A stretch of DNA of 64,000 nucleotides from NCBI GenBank assembly GCA_023399055.1, contig JAEWQV010000014.1, positions 310,001 through 374,000 of the forward strand, given 5' to 3'. Positions 28,353 to 37,077 of the stretch are shown in pieces (position 1 is the stretch's first letter; each line of letters starts with the position of its first letter). Source of the stretch: Bacillota bacterium (GTDB lineage: Bacteria; Bacillota; Clostridia; Lachnospirales; Lachnospiraceae). A program made the translations under genes and the position numbers. Under the pieces are notes generated by a model. The model searched no databases and had not been told where the DNA came from. It was given only the letters and a program-made list of their open reading frames with translations.

Positions 28353-29642
28353 TTGAAGAGAAAATTAATTGATAGTTTAATTCAATGGAAAACAGAAGAT
28401 AATGGTAAGCCAATTCTGCTTACCGGTGCAAAAGGCGTGGGCAAAACATATCTAGCATATGATTTTGCTAAGGCCTTTTTTGAACGCATTTGCTATCTTA
28501 ACTTTGAAAATAATTATCAAGTTTTAGAACTTTTAAATTCACAGGATACAGCAACGTTAAAAGATAAGTTCATGACATATTTTCAACTTAATCCAATGGA
28601 TGAAATAAACCAAAGAATATTAATTCTTGATGAAATCAGCTTCAACACGGAAGCAATCATTCATTTAATTAATCAAGAACTTTCAGGAATATTCCGCTAT
28701 ATTATTTGCATCAGTAGTTACCCGTTGTCCCAGGATATTACCTTGGCCATGAAAAGTCTTTGTGTTTATCCTTTGGAATTTGATGAATTCTTACGAGCGA
28801 CGAGTAATGAGTGGTACATAGAAACAATCCAAAATCATTATTTGACCTGTCAAAAAATACCCGAAATTGTACATAAAGAATTATTAGCGCTTCATCAATT
28901 ATATCTTATCATAGGTGGTATGCCAGGCGTTATTAATGAATATCTAAATCTGTCCACCACCATTAATGTATCGGAACAGCATAGGTTCTTGCTAGGATCT
29001 TACCGGGATCATATTCAAAGAGATTATGCAGATTCTGATTCCTTAAAGATGCTGCAGGTTTATGATAGTATTATTCCGCAATTACAGAAGGATAACAAGA
29101 AATTTCAGTATAAACTAATTAGAAAAGGTACTACCCATGCAATGTATAAAGAGGCTATCGCAAAGCTATGTGATAACAGCTACGTCATTAAATGCAACCG
29201 AATTACCACGGATCAGATTAGAGAAAAGAGTTTTCCGGCAGACGACTGGAGTAATTCGCATTCAGTAGCAAATTTCAAACTTTATCTACCAGATACAGGT
29301 TTACTAAATACACGTAGAAACGAAGAAGGAAATCGGGCTAATCAGAAATCCATATATGACAAAGTGTTGTTAGAGAATTATTTGGCAGGTTCACTTCAAA
29401 CGAAGCATTATCCATTTGTATTCTGGGAATCAGAGTCAATGGCAAAGGTAGATTTTATTTATCAAAAGGATAATCAAATATATCCTGTTGAGATCTTTGA
29501 TAGTGAAAATACACGTTCAAAAAGTATCAGTGTCTTAAAACAGTGTTGTGAGTTCCCTTATGCTATTCGAATTTCCTCAAGGAATTTTGAATATTCCAAC
29601 CAAATAAAATACGTACCCTATTACGCTGTATTTTGCTTATAA
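28353..29642 (+). CDS. AAA ATPase with DUF4143 domain
   Basis: 429 aa from TTG 28353, 5 bp after rluD, using AAGGGG in the rluD end. P-loop GAKGVGKT at about 25-32, Walker B RILILDEIS, GGMPGVINEYL (typical of this class), and a C-terminal part with WESESMAKVDFIYQKDNQIYPVEIF, which looks like the nuclease-fold core of DUF4143 proteins. These ATPases are common in anaerobes, often in many copies and of unknown function. It ends before a 311-bp gap. Confidence 0.82.
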   Translation: MKRKLIDSLIQWKTEDNGKPILLTGAKGVGKTYLAYDFAKAFFERICYLNFENNYQVLELLNSQDTATLKDKFMTYFQLNPMDEINQRILILDEISFNTEAIIHLINQELSGIFRYIICISSYPLSQDITLAMKSLCVYPLEFDEFLRATSNEWYIETIQNHYLTCQKIPEIVHKELLALHQLYLIIGGMPGVINEYLNLSTTINVSEQHRFLLGSYRDHIQRDYADSDSLKMLQVYDSIIPQLQKDNKKFQYKLIRKGTTHAMYKEAIAKLCDNSYVIKCNRITTDQIREKSFPADDWSNSHSVANFKLYLPDTGLLNTRRNEEGNRANQKSIYDKVLLENYLAGSLQTKHYPFVFWESESMAKVDFIYQKDNQIYPVEIFDSENTRSKSISVLKQCCEFPYAIRISSRNFEYSNQIKYVPYYAVFCL

Positions 29643-29681
29643 ACCTAATGCCGGAATGAATGAAATTCCAGAAGAAAATCA

Positions 29682-29740
29682 TTGACAAAGCCATTCTATT
29701 CGTATAGTATAGATGTACGGATGGTTGTCTACATCTGTAG
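29682..29740 (+). promoter_or_regulatory. Promoter plus BlaI-type operator
   Basis: Consensus TTGACA at 29682-29687, 17-bp spacer, TAGTAT at 29705-29710. From 29729 to 29740 the perfect palindrome CTACATCTGTAG matches the BlaI/MecI operator core TACA-N2-TGTA. A wider 7-bp inverted repeat AGATGTA/TACATCT overlaps it. The remaining 213 nt of the leader to the BlaI gene show no gene. Confidence 0.8.
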
Positions 29741-29953
29741 AGTTATATCTGGTGTATTCGGAAAATATATTCTACAAAAGTAAGCCTTAGAAAATGCGGA
29801 ACTTGTCGATTTGTAATACACTTACATATCGTTATTATATAAAGTTACAAAGCAAGACATATTCGACAATAGTTAGCAATCTCAAAACAATTGTTGGATA
29901 ATAATTCATTAAAAGTAGAATATATTAAAGGTTAAAGGGGTGCGGGGAGCAAA

Positions 29954-30325
29954 ATGTCATTACCAGATATACGACTTCACGAAGGGGAACTAAATATTAT
30001 GGAATTGTTGTGGTCCAACAAAGCATTGGCCGCAAAGGATATTTCAAAAATCATTAAAGAATACATAGGTTGGGAAAAGAATACTACCTATACCGTAATT
30101 AAGCGCTTAATTGAAAAAGGTGCAATCAAACGTGAGGAGCCAGGCTTCTTATGTAAAGCAGCAATATCAAAAAAGACTGTTCAAGCAATTGAAACAAAGG
30201 TCCTGTTAAATAAATTATACAATGGTTCCTTAAGCACTTTCTTAACGGAATATGTCAATAGTCAAAATTTATCTAAGGCGGAAGTCTTAGAATTACAAAG
30301 AATAGTAGGCGAGCAGAGAGTTTAA
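29954..30325 (+). CDS. BlaI/MecI/CopY family repressor (orphan)
   Basis: 123 aa. Winged helix: LHEGELNIMELLWSNKALAAKDISKIIKEYIGWEKNTTYTVIKRLIEKGAIKREEPGFLCKA, the BlaI signature, then a C-terminal dimerisation helix. In the classical pair the repressor is cut by the BlaR1 membrane peptidase, but no BlaR1 or beta-lactamase gene is adjacent. The operator in its own leader predicts autoregulation. GGGGAG site before ATG 29954; strong terminator right after. Confidence 0.9.
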   Translation: MSLPDIRLHEGELNIMELLWSNKALAAKDISKIIKEYIGWEKNTTYTVIKRLIEKGAIKREEPGFLCKAAISKKTVQAIETKVLLNKLYNGSLSTFLTEYVNSQNLSKAEVLELQRIVGEQRV

Positions 30326-30344
30326 TAAATTCTCTGCTTTTTTA
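30313..30344 (+). terminator. Terminator of the BlaI gene
   Basis: GCAGAGA / TCTCTGC hairpin followed by TTTTTT, overlapping the last codons. Confidence 0.85.
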
Positions 30345-30441
30345 ATAATATTTTTAACAATAGAAAGAATTTTGTAAAAAGCTATAATGATCCGACACTT
30401 TGGCATTCCCAATCGTATTATTAATGAAAGGAGGTTAGACG

Positions 30442-30933
30442 ATGATGAAACCTTTGTCACGTACGGACAAAGAGATTGCGGAGATATATACCCGTCATGT
30501 CAAAACCATTTATCGAATCTGCTACACTTATATGAAGAATTCTTCTGATACAGAGGACATCGTGCAAGAAACCTTTATACGATTGATGAAGTTCGGTGGT
30601 TCCTATGAAAGTGAAGAGCATGAGAAGGCATGGTTAATTAGGACAGCAGCCAATCTATGCAAGGATAATCTGAAGCATTGGTGGAGAAAGCGTGAAAACC
30701 TAGAGGATTATCAAAACCTTCTAGATGACAATAATACGAAAAATAATGATACCCTTGAGGTTGTAATGAGTTTGCCTGACAAATATAAGACAGTGGTATA
30801 TCTTTACTATTATGAAGGATATACAAGTGTAGAGATTTCAAAAATCCTTTCAAAACCGCAATCTACAATCCGAAACTATTTACATGAGGCACGTAATATC
30901 CTACGAACAAAATTAGGGAGTGATTTTGAATGA
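30442..30933 (+). CDS. ECF-type RNA polymerase sigma factor
   Basis: 163 aa. Region 2 (IYTRHVKTIYRICYTYMKNSSDTEDIVQETFIRLMKF, with the DxEDIVQETF core-binding motif) and region 4 (LPDKYKTVVYLYYYEGYTSVEISKILSKPQSTIRNYLHEARNILR). No region 1 or 3, so group 4/ECF. Starts ATG ATG at 30442 after AGGAGG. Its last codons overlap the start of the next gene (ATGA), the usual sign of a sigma/anti-sigma pair. Confidence 0.93.
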   Translation: MMKPLSRTDKEIAEIYTRHVKTIYRICYTYMKNSSDTEDIVQETFIRLMKFGGSYESEEHEKAWLIRTAANLCKDNLKHWWRKRENLEDYQNLLDDNNTKNNDTLEVVMSLPDKYKTVVYLYYYEGYTSVEISKILSKPQSTIRNYLHEARNILRTKLGSDFE

Positions 30934-32132
30934 AGAATAAGAAGATTATAGATTCTTATAATGAAATTGAACCAAATAACGAAGCAAAAGAAAGAATGTT
31001 AAAGAATATTGTTGCAGCATCAAAGGAGAAAAGAAAAGTTATAAACTGGAAGCCTTTTGTGAGTGTAGCAGCTGCGGCTGTCGTGCTATTATCTGGAACT
31101 TTGTACTATACCCAGATTTATTCACCCAATCAAATATCTAATATAATAGATGAGGATAAAGATACAGCCCTTACAAATCTACCACCGGTTAATGTGGCGG
31201 ACTTGTCAAATGAGGTTAAGGGTTTACCTGTTAAGAATTTTACGATCATAGATCAAGATAGTTCAGTTGCCGCTGACAGAATTGCATTTTTTAACTTAAT
31301 TGATCTTTTTGAAAATAACGTTAACAGCTTTGTTATTGTTAAGGTTGGTGAGGTAGAAAAACTAGCTGCGGTGGATGCATATAGCAGCGAAGGTCAGATT
31401 TCTACAGTAAAGATATTGGATACCATATGGGGGGAAGAAACACCGGAGGTTATTGGCCTTCAACAATCTTTATATGGTGGATGTACCGGCGAGGAAGAAA
31501 CAAATTTACTAAGAGAAGGTGGCGTGTACCTTCTGCCCCTTAATAAATACAATGGTAGCTATTATCTTATGAGTGACCTGGATGTATTATTTGAAATAGA
31601 CGACGAAGGGCTTATCTGGTCACATTCTACTTATGAGGATTTTAATCGTTTTGACGGAAAGGGCTATCAAGCAGTTGTAGATGAAATTATTAGCATTACA
31701 CAGGATGATCTTGTTATGTTAGCTGCATCTCGATTTGGGATGACCTTAAATGGTTTCCAACTTGCAGAGGTAACAGTTCTTTCTGAAGCAACGGAAGAAG
31801 AAAATGAATACGGTTATGCGGAGATGGTATACAAAGCTAAAGTAGAAAGTACCTTGAGTGGTGAGGAGCTAACCAGTGAAATATCAATACGTTCCTATGC
31901 AGATGAAACCCTTACGTTAAACAATGGAGGACGATATCTACTATTTATAGATAATTATGAGAACAAACACTTTATTAACACAAGTATGATTGCACGTGTG
32001 AATGAAGATGGTAAGATTCAGAACTTAGGAGATAACAGAGGACCATTCGACGGATATAATGGTTACACTGTTACTGAAATGCAGGAGCTTACAGATAAGG
32101 TAATGGATTATTTAAGTGTAAATCAGGAATAG
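30930..32132 (+). CDS. Membrane-anchored probable anti-sigma protein
   Basis: 400 aa; start overlaps the sigma stop by 4 bp. The N-terminal about 42 residues are cytoplasmic and charged, one membrane helix follows (about 45-62: FVSVAAAAVVLLSGTLYYT), then a 335-residue extracytoplasmic region with no recognised domain. No zinc-binding HxxxCxxC motif is present, so it is not a classical ZAS anti-sigma factor. The anti-sigma role rests on position and topology. A terminator lies downstream at 32194. Confidence 0.65.
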   Translation: MKNKKIIDSYNEIEPNNEAKERMLKNIVAASKEKRKVINWKPFVSVAAAAVVLLSGTLYYTQIYSPNQISNIIDEDKDTALTNLPPVNVADLSNEVKGLPVKNFTIIDQDSSVAADRIAFFNLIDLFENNVNSFVIVKVGEVEKLAAVDAYSSEGQISTVKILDTIWGEETPEVIGLQQSLYGGCTGEEETNLLREGGVYLLPLNKYNGSYYLMSDLDVLFEIDDEGLIWSHSTYEDFNRFDGKGYQAVVDEIISITQDDLVMLAASRFGMTLNGFQLAEVTVLSEATEEENEYGYAEMVYKAKVESTLSGEELTSEISIRSYADETLTLNNGGRYLLFIDNYENKHFINTSMIARVNEDGKIQNLGDNRGPFDGYNGYTVTEMQELTDKVMDYLSVNQE

Positions 32133-32193
32133 AAAAATAAAAAATGATTTAAATATATAAATAAGTATGATTTTATATTAATCCTATCAATAG

Positions 32194-32250
32194 CTATAGC
32201 CAAAGATTTTAGAAAGTTATTTCACTGCTAATCTTAGGCTATAGTTTTTT
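32194..32250 (+). terminator. Terminator of the sigma operon
   Basis: CTATAGCC / GGCTATAG stem extended by AAGATT/AATCTT, followed by TTTTTT. The next 230 nt to the LytTR gene show no gene. Confidence 0.85.
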
Positions 32251-32480
32251 ATGTATAATGATATAGATTAAATCATTCTTCATTTAAGTAGGAGCTTTAA
32301 TTGTCGGAGACGTTAAATGAGAATATCATATACTTTCAATCAACTAAGCAGAAAAATATGATGGTAAAGTATTCTATTTCGTTGTATTATTTTAATTGAA
32401 GTATTTTAAAGGGTCCTTTAATTAATGTGTTAAGACTAAATATATTTCGTTATATTAATAAAATTAAGTAGGTACCTAGT

Positions 32481-32924
32481 ATGAAAATTACAATTGAAAC
32501 CATTGGAAAAGAACAGGAAGAAGAGCTGCTTTTAAAGTGTCATGAATTAACAGATGAAATGGTATCACTGGTTAATAATTTTAAGCATCAGGATAATTGT
32601 ATAATTGGTTATATCCAAAGTGATATTCATCGCATTTTATTTCGTGATATTTATTATTTTGAAGCAGTAGATAATAAAGTATTTATCTATGGCCTAGATA
32701 AAGTGTATGAATCAAAACAAAAATTATATGAGCTTGAGCGGTTATGTGAAAGTCGTAAGTTTTTTCGGTGCTCAAAATCAACAATACTTAATATCGAAAA
32801 AATTATAATTGTTCGACCTTCCATAAGTGGTAGATTTGAAGCTATCCTTGACAATAAAGAAAGAGTTACCATATCAAGGCAGTATGTACCGCTATTAAAA
32901 AGCAAAATTGGATTAGGAGTGTGA
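32481..32924 (+). CDS. LytTR-domain DNA-binding regulator
   Basis: 147 aa. No receiver domain; residues about 45-145 form a LytTR domain (IHRILFRDIYYFEAVDNKVFIYGLDKVYESKQKLYELERL ... FFRCSKSTILNIEKI ... GRFEAILDNKERVTISRQYVPLLKSKIG). Next to a DUF3021 membrane protein, the usual two-gene module in Firmicutes, where the membrane protein is thought to control the regulator. Weak ribosome site before ATG 32481. Confidence 0.9.
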   Translation: MKITIETIGKEQEEELLLKCHELTDEMVSLVNNFKHQDNCIIGYIQSDIHRILFRDIYYFEAVDNKVFIYGLDKVYESKQKLYELERLCESRKFFRCSKSTILNIEKIIIVRPSISGRFEAILDNKERVTISRQYVPLLKSKIGLGV

Positions 32925-32927
32925 AGT

Positions 32928-33377
32928 GTGAATAAAAATAAATATAACTTATTTCAAACAATGCTTAGAGATTACTTTATTATATTTTCAATTATAATCA
33001 TACTTACAGCCTCCTTAAATGTGACACACTCTTTTACCTTTAGAGAAATAATGTTAGCTGCATTATTTGCTTTAGCAGGTAATTTACCATCGTTGATTTA
33101 TTATTCAAAAAAAGAGTTATCCATCAAAAGCAGAAAGATAAGAATGTTACTACATTTTATACTTATAGAAGTTGTAGTCCTATCGTTTGGCAATCTGATG
33201 GGACAGGTTTCTGGAATAGCGGATAATTTAATATTTGCACTAGAAATATTAGTGATATATATTTTGGTAATACTTGTCACCTGGTTGCTGGATCGCAAGA
33301 CAGCGAATGAAATTAATCAGCAGCTTGCAAGTTTACGATCTGAAAAAAATATAACGGATAAAGATAATAATAGATAA
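32928..33377 (+). CDS. DUF3021 membrane protein
   Basis: 149 aa, GTG start 3 bp after the LytTR gene, within a TAGGAGTG context. Four hydrophobic segments (IIFSIIIILTASLNV, IMLAALFALAGNLPSLIYY, LHFILIEVVVLSFGNL, LIFALEILVIYILVILVTWLL) match DUF3021. Probable partner of the LytTR regulator; mechanism unknown. A terminator follows at once. Confidence 0.88.
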   Translation: MNKNKYNLFQTMLRDYFIIFSIIIILTASLNVTHSFTFREIMLAALFALAGNLPSLIYYSKKELSIKSRKIRMLLHFILIEVVVLSFGNLMGQVSGIADNLIFALEILVIYILVILVTWLLDRKTANEINQQLASLRSEKNITDKDNNR

Positions 33378-33383
33378 AAGTGA

Positions 33384-33418
33384 ACTACGGTGGGTTAACA
33401 GCTTACCGTGGTTTTTTT
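33384..33418 (+). terminator. Terminator of the LytTR-DUF3021 unit
   Basis: ACTACGGT / ACCGTGGT stem (one T-G pair) followed by a run of seven T. Confidence 0.85.
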
Positions 33419-33523
33419 ACAGCTTAGAAAGCTGTAGAATCAGCATGCTTTTACCTGTGTTTACAAACATAATTGTGTGTGCTACCTTTAGCAAAACAAA
33501 TCTACTATAAAGGGAGAAACACT

Positions 33524-34873
33524 ATGACAGGTATCATTTTATTAATATTAATCTTATTAGAAATAGCATTTACATTTTATTGTATTAGAACTAACTCCAG
33601 GCAAAGGAAAATAATAAGCTATGCAAGGTTAACTACATTCTCCATATTTTTATTGCTTTGCCTCCTACCCATTATCGATTGGAGTTTGCGTTGGTTTTTT
33701 GTGGGAGCGCTATTGTTGATTCTATCATTAAGAGCGATTTATATTTTGATAAAATTCAAAGATATTTCGAGACCATTTAGAAGAAAGAGAAGCATTATAA
33801 AAGCAGGTCTGATGATTTTTTTATATGCTATTGTACTTATACCTGCTTTTATGTTCCCTCAAGGAAAGGAGTTAGTACCAACAGGAAGCTATAAAGTTGC
33901 AACCGCTGAAGCTACATTTACAAGTGATACGATTATAGATGATTTCAATGGAGAAAAAAGATCTGTTAATGTTGCCTTTTGGTATCCAGAGGAGGGAGCA
34001 TCAACTTATCCCTTAGTAGTTTTCTCACATGGTGCCTTCGGTGTGAAATTAAGCAATATATCTGCCTTTGAAGAGCTTGCTAGTCATGGATATGTGGTTT
34101 GTTCCATTGATCATCCTGGACATTCGTTTTATACTTCGTCTACTGGGGGAGATACGAGATATGTGGACAGAGCATATATGAAGGAAGTCATAAATTCTAA
34201 TAAAGAGGCTTATTACACCAAAGCAGAGGAGTATGATTTGATACAGAAATGGATGAAATTACGTTCCGAAGATATTAATATGACAATAGATATGATTCTA
34301 CAGAATGTTAATTCAACTGCTGATTTTAGCTTTGAGAAAGCTTCCTCTACAGATATGATTCATCTCTATCAGAGTATTGATTCAAGTAAAATTGGAGTGT
34401 TTGGTCATTCCATGGGTGCGGCTGCAAGTGTTCAGATTGGGAGAGAACGAACGGATGTAGATGCTGTTATAAATATAGACGGTCCATATTTTAGTGAGAT
34501 GACTTATGATTCTACCAAAGATGATTTCGTGGCAACCAAAGAGGTGTATGATAAACCTATATTAAACCTTTATTCGGATCAGGTTTGGGTACAACTTAAA
34601 AATGATAGCGAAACGGGTGTTTATGCTGGTAATAAGATATCGGAGCAAATTTGCAAAGAAAGTTATGACGTATACCTGAAGGGTACTAAACATCTTACCC
34701 TAACTGATTTGTCTCTGGTATCACCGTTTCTAACATTCCTATTGGATGGGGAACGAGCAGAAGTTGATGCAAAGGAGAGTATTCAGTTAGTGAATCATTT
34801 AATTCTTGAATTCTTTAATGATACTTTAAAGAATGAGGGGACTTTCACTTCAAGTGGTGTTTATCAAAAATAA
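33524..34873 (+). CDS. Membrane-anchored alpha/beta hydrolase
   Basis: 449 aa from ATG 33524 (AAGGGAG upstream); in-frame sequence before it has no ribosome site. The N-terminal about 110 residues hold four hydrophobic helices; the rest is an alpha/beta hydrolase with oxyanion motif VVFSHGAFG, nucleophile elbow GHSMG (S296), an aspartate in NIDGPY or later, and the likely catalytic His in KGTKHLTLTD. Resembles the platelet-activating-factor acetylhydrolase/dienelactone hydrolase group. Substrate unknown; probably a surface-facing lipase or esterase. Confidence 0.82.
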   Translation: MTGIILLILILLEIAFTFYCIRTNSRQRKIISYARLTTFSIFLLLCLLPIIDWSLRWFFVGALLLILSLRAIYILIKFKDISRPFRRKRSIIKAGLMIFLYAIVLIPAFMFPQGKELVPTGSYKVATAEATFTSDTIIDDFNGEKRSVNVAFWYPEEGASTYPLVVFSHGAFGVKLSNISAFEELASHGYVVCSIDHPGHSFYTSSTGGDTRYVDRAYMKEVINSNKEAYYTKAEEYDLIQKWMKLRSEDINMTIDMILQNVNSTADFSFEKASSTDMIHLYQSIDSSKIGVFGHSMGAAASVQIGRERTDVDAVINIDGPYFSEMTYDSTKDDFVATKEVYDKPILNLYSDQVWVQLKNDSETGVYAGNKISEQICKESYDVYLKGTKHLTLTDLSLVSPFLTFLLDGERAEVDAKESIQLVNHLILEFFNDTLKNEGTFTSSGVYQK

Positions 34874-35072
34874 TTAACTTTAATACCCTTAAACGATTGT
34901 TAAAAAAGTATTGCTATATAGGAATAACTACAAAAAATGTGGCATATTGTGGAAATATATGTTATGATTGTCTGGTTATTAACAATAATACAAAATCAAA
35001 TGATAAGTCCTTTACTTGTCATGAATAAAATAGCAATATGCATTTGTTATTTTATAATAGGAGGGGTATTAC

Positions 35073-35852
35073 ATGAATGAAAACAAGAGTAGATTTATAG
35101 GAAATATTATAGTTGCATCAATTTTATCAATAGCGATTATAATATCCTGCTTCATTGGAGTGAAAGGTCTTGCTGACTTTAAAAGTAAGAAATACGATAT
35201 TGATATCAAAGGATATGCAAAGCAGCAGATAGTATCCGATGTAATTGTATGGTCCGGTATTTTTGATGTGCAGGCGGTAGATTTAAAGGAAGGTTATACC
35301 ACTCTGGAAACAGATAAGGTAAAGGTAATGAACTATCTTATAGAAAAGGGGTTTTTAGAGGAGGACTTGATATTTTCTTCCATTTCAATATCTGAAAATT
35401 ATGTTTTAAATGAATATGGTGGATATACAAATGAGATTAAAGATTATAATTTAGCTCAGACAGTAACCATCAGTTCAGATCAAATTGATAAAGTAACAGA
35501 GCTATCAAGAAATGCAACCGAATTATTAAATGAAGGTGTTCAATTTCAATCCTACGCACCAGAATATCATTATACTAAGTTAGAGGAATTAAAAGTAAGC
35601 ATGTTGGCAGACGCAACAAAGGATGCAACAAATCGTGCAAAGCTGATAGCTGAAAATGCTGGTAGTGAATTAGGAGAATTGACACATGCAAAACTCTCTA
35701 GCATTAAGGTTGCTCCTCTTTATTCCGTACCAGATGAATATTATAACGATTATGGCTATGGTTATGGGTATGGAGGAAATGTAGATAGTGATACTGTCTC
35801 CCTTGAAAAAGAAATAACAGTAGCAGTATCCTGTACCTTTGAAATCGACTAA
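35073..35852 (+). CDS. SIMPL-domain (DUF541) protein
   Basis: 259 aa. One N-terminal membrane helix (about 9-30), then a SIMPL domain: DIDIKGYAKQQIVSD..., DLIFSSISISENY, YNLAQTVTISSDQIDKVTELSRNATELLNEGVQF, ATNRAKLIAENAGSELGEL, ending in VSCTFEID. A YGYGYGYGG stretch lies near the C-terminus. SIMPL proteins are extracytoplasmic and of unclear function. AGGAGGGG site before ATG 35073. Its TAA is followed directly by the ATG of the next gene. Confidence 0.88.
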   Translation: MNENKSRFIGNIIVASILSIAIIISCFIGVKGLADFKSKKYDIDIKGYAKQQIVSDVIVWSGIFDVQAVDLKEGYTTLETDKVKVMNYLIEKGFLEEDLIFSSISISENYVLNEYGGYTNEIKDYNLAQTVTISSDQIDKVTELSRNATELLNEGVQFQSYAPEYHYTKLEELKVSMLADATKDATNRAKLIAENAGSELGELTHAKLSSIKVAPLYSVPDEYYNDYGYGYGYGGNVDSDTVSLEKEITVAVSCTFEID

Positions 35853-36905
35853 ATGAAGAAAATACATAAAGAGTTAGTAGTATTATTCGTGATTATATTT
35901 TACATTACTTGCATATTTGGAAACCAAAATAAGATATATGCAAGTACCACCAATAATTATATGGTGTTAGTTCAACAAAAAGATGGTTCGTGGAAAGAGT
36001 ATCAGGATATTATTGAGAAATCTATCACTGGTAATTTGATGATAAAGGCAAAAAATATATCTAGTGCTTTGGGTTTTGCTTATTATAAGACTAAGAAAGG
36101 TAACTTTGGTATTAAAAGAAGCTCCACTAGGTACAATTCTTATAAAATTAATTCAAAGGAATACACTTATGTTAATGGTACTGAAAAAACACCTGGTGTG
36201 GCTGCTAATACAGCCTATAACAGTAAGATAAGTAAAAGTAATCTATGTTCACTAACCACTTTAAACACACTTGTGTATTACAAATATTTTAGCAGCTCTA
36301 GCAGCAAGACTTACTCGGATTATAGCGGGGTAATCTGTATCAGTAAATACAAGGTAATCCCAGCACAGGTTCCAACTGCTAATATAAAACCAACACCAAA
36401 ACCTACGCCTACACCAATGCCTGAACCAACAATAATCAGTATTGAAGGGGTTGAATTCACAGTAAGAGAAAGCTTTCTGTCAGTTAGTAAAGCATTAAGT
36501 GATTGGGGTGGTGCATCAAAGCAATGGTTAGAACTTGAGAAAGAGGTTGACGGTAAAATTATAGAATCTACGAACCTTATCGTAGGAACTAATTCGATAG
36601 AGTTTACTCATCTAGGGAAGGGTAGTAATGGTATTTTATTAACGAGAACAAGTAAAGAATATACCTTATCCATTAGTGTAAAGCTTACAGGGTCTGTCCT
36701 TACGGAGCAAAATGCTGCTATAGTAAAAGGGATGATTGCAACTATATCATCAAAACCTGTCTTAGTATACAATTCAATTTTTGAATCATTTACTACGAAT
36801 GAGACTCATGGAATTAACGAACAGAAGTATATTACCATAGGAGATTGTAAGATTAAAGTTGAAGTAAAAGAGGGTAAGATTATTTATTACATCAAAGAGC
36901 CATAA
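35853..36905 (+). CDS. Secreted protein of unknown function with P/T linker
   Basis: 350 aa. Starts with no gap after the SIMPL gene (TAA then ATG) and has no ribosome site of its own, so it is probably coupled. N-terminal signal peptide (ELVVLFVIIFYITCIFGNQNKIYA). Residues about 30-160 resemble a stalk-like/copper-amine-oxidase N-terminal-type repeat (weak), followed by a KPTPKPTPTPMPEPT linker and a C-terminal domain of about 170 residues that I do not recognise. Likely exported with the SIMPL protein; role unknown. Confidence 0.6.
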   Translation: MKKIHKELVVLFVIIFYITCIFGNQNKIYASTTNNYMVLVQQKDGSWKEYQDIIEKSITGNLMIKAKNISSALGFAYYKTKKGNFGIKRSSTRYNSYKINSKEYTYVNGTEKTPGVAANTAYNSKISKSNLCSLTTLNTLVYYKYFSSSSSKTYSDYSGVICISKYKVIPAQVPTANIKPTPKPTPTPMPEPTIISIEGVEFTVRESFLSVSKALSDWGGASKQWLELEKEVDGKIIESTNLIVGTNSIEFTHLGKGSNGILLTRTSKEYTLSISVKLTGSVLTEQNAAIVKGMIATISSKPVLVYNSIFESFTTNETHGINEQKYITIGDCKIKVEVKEGKIIYYIKEP

Positions 36906-36997
36906 AAAGATATAAATTTTTTTAAATTAGTGAAACTTTAAAAGATAATCAATTGCATTGATTTTAGAGCAAAGTAATTTAATGTTACGTCAAATTC

Positions 36998-37041
36998 AAA
37001 TGCCCCCAAAGATTAGATAACACTAATCTTTGGGGGCATTT
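36998..37041. terminator. Strong bidirectional terminator
   Basis: Perfect 19-bp arms around a 6-nt loop (arms AAATGCCCCCAAAGATTAG and its complement) between the plus-strand secreted-protein gene and the minus-strand metal ATPase gene. The arms end in A/T tracts both ways. Confidence 0.85.
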
Positions 37042-37077
37042 GGGTTAACTTAAGACGAACTATATTGTTGCTTATTC

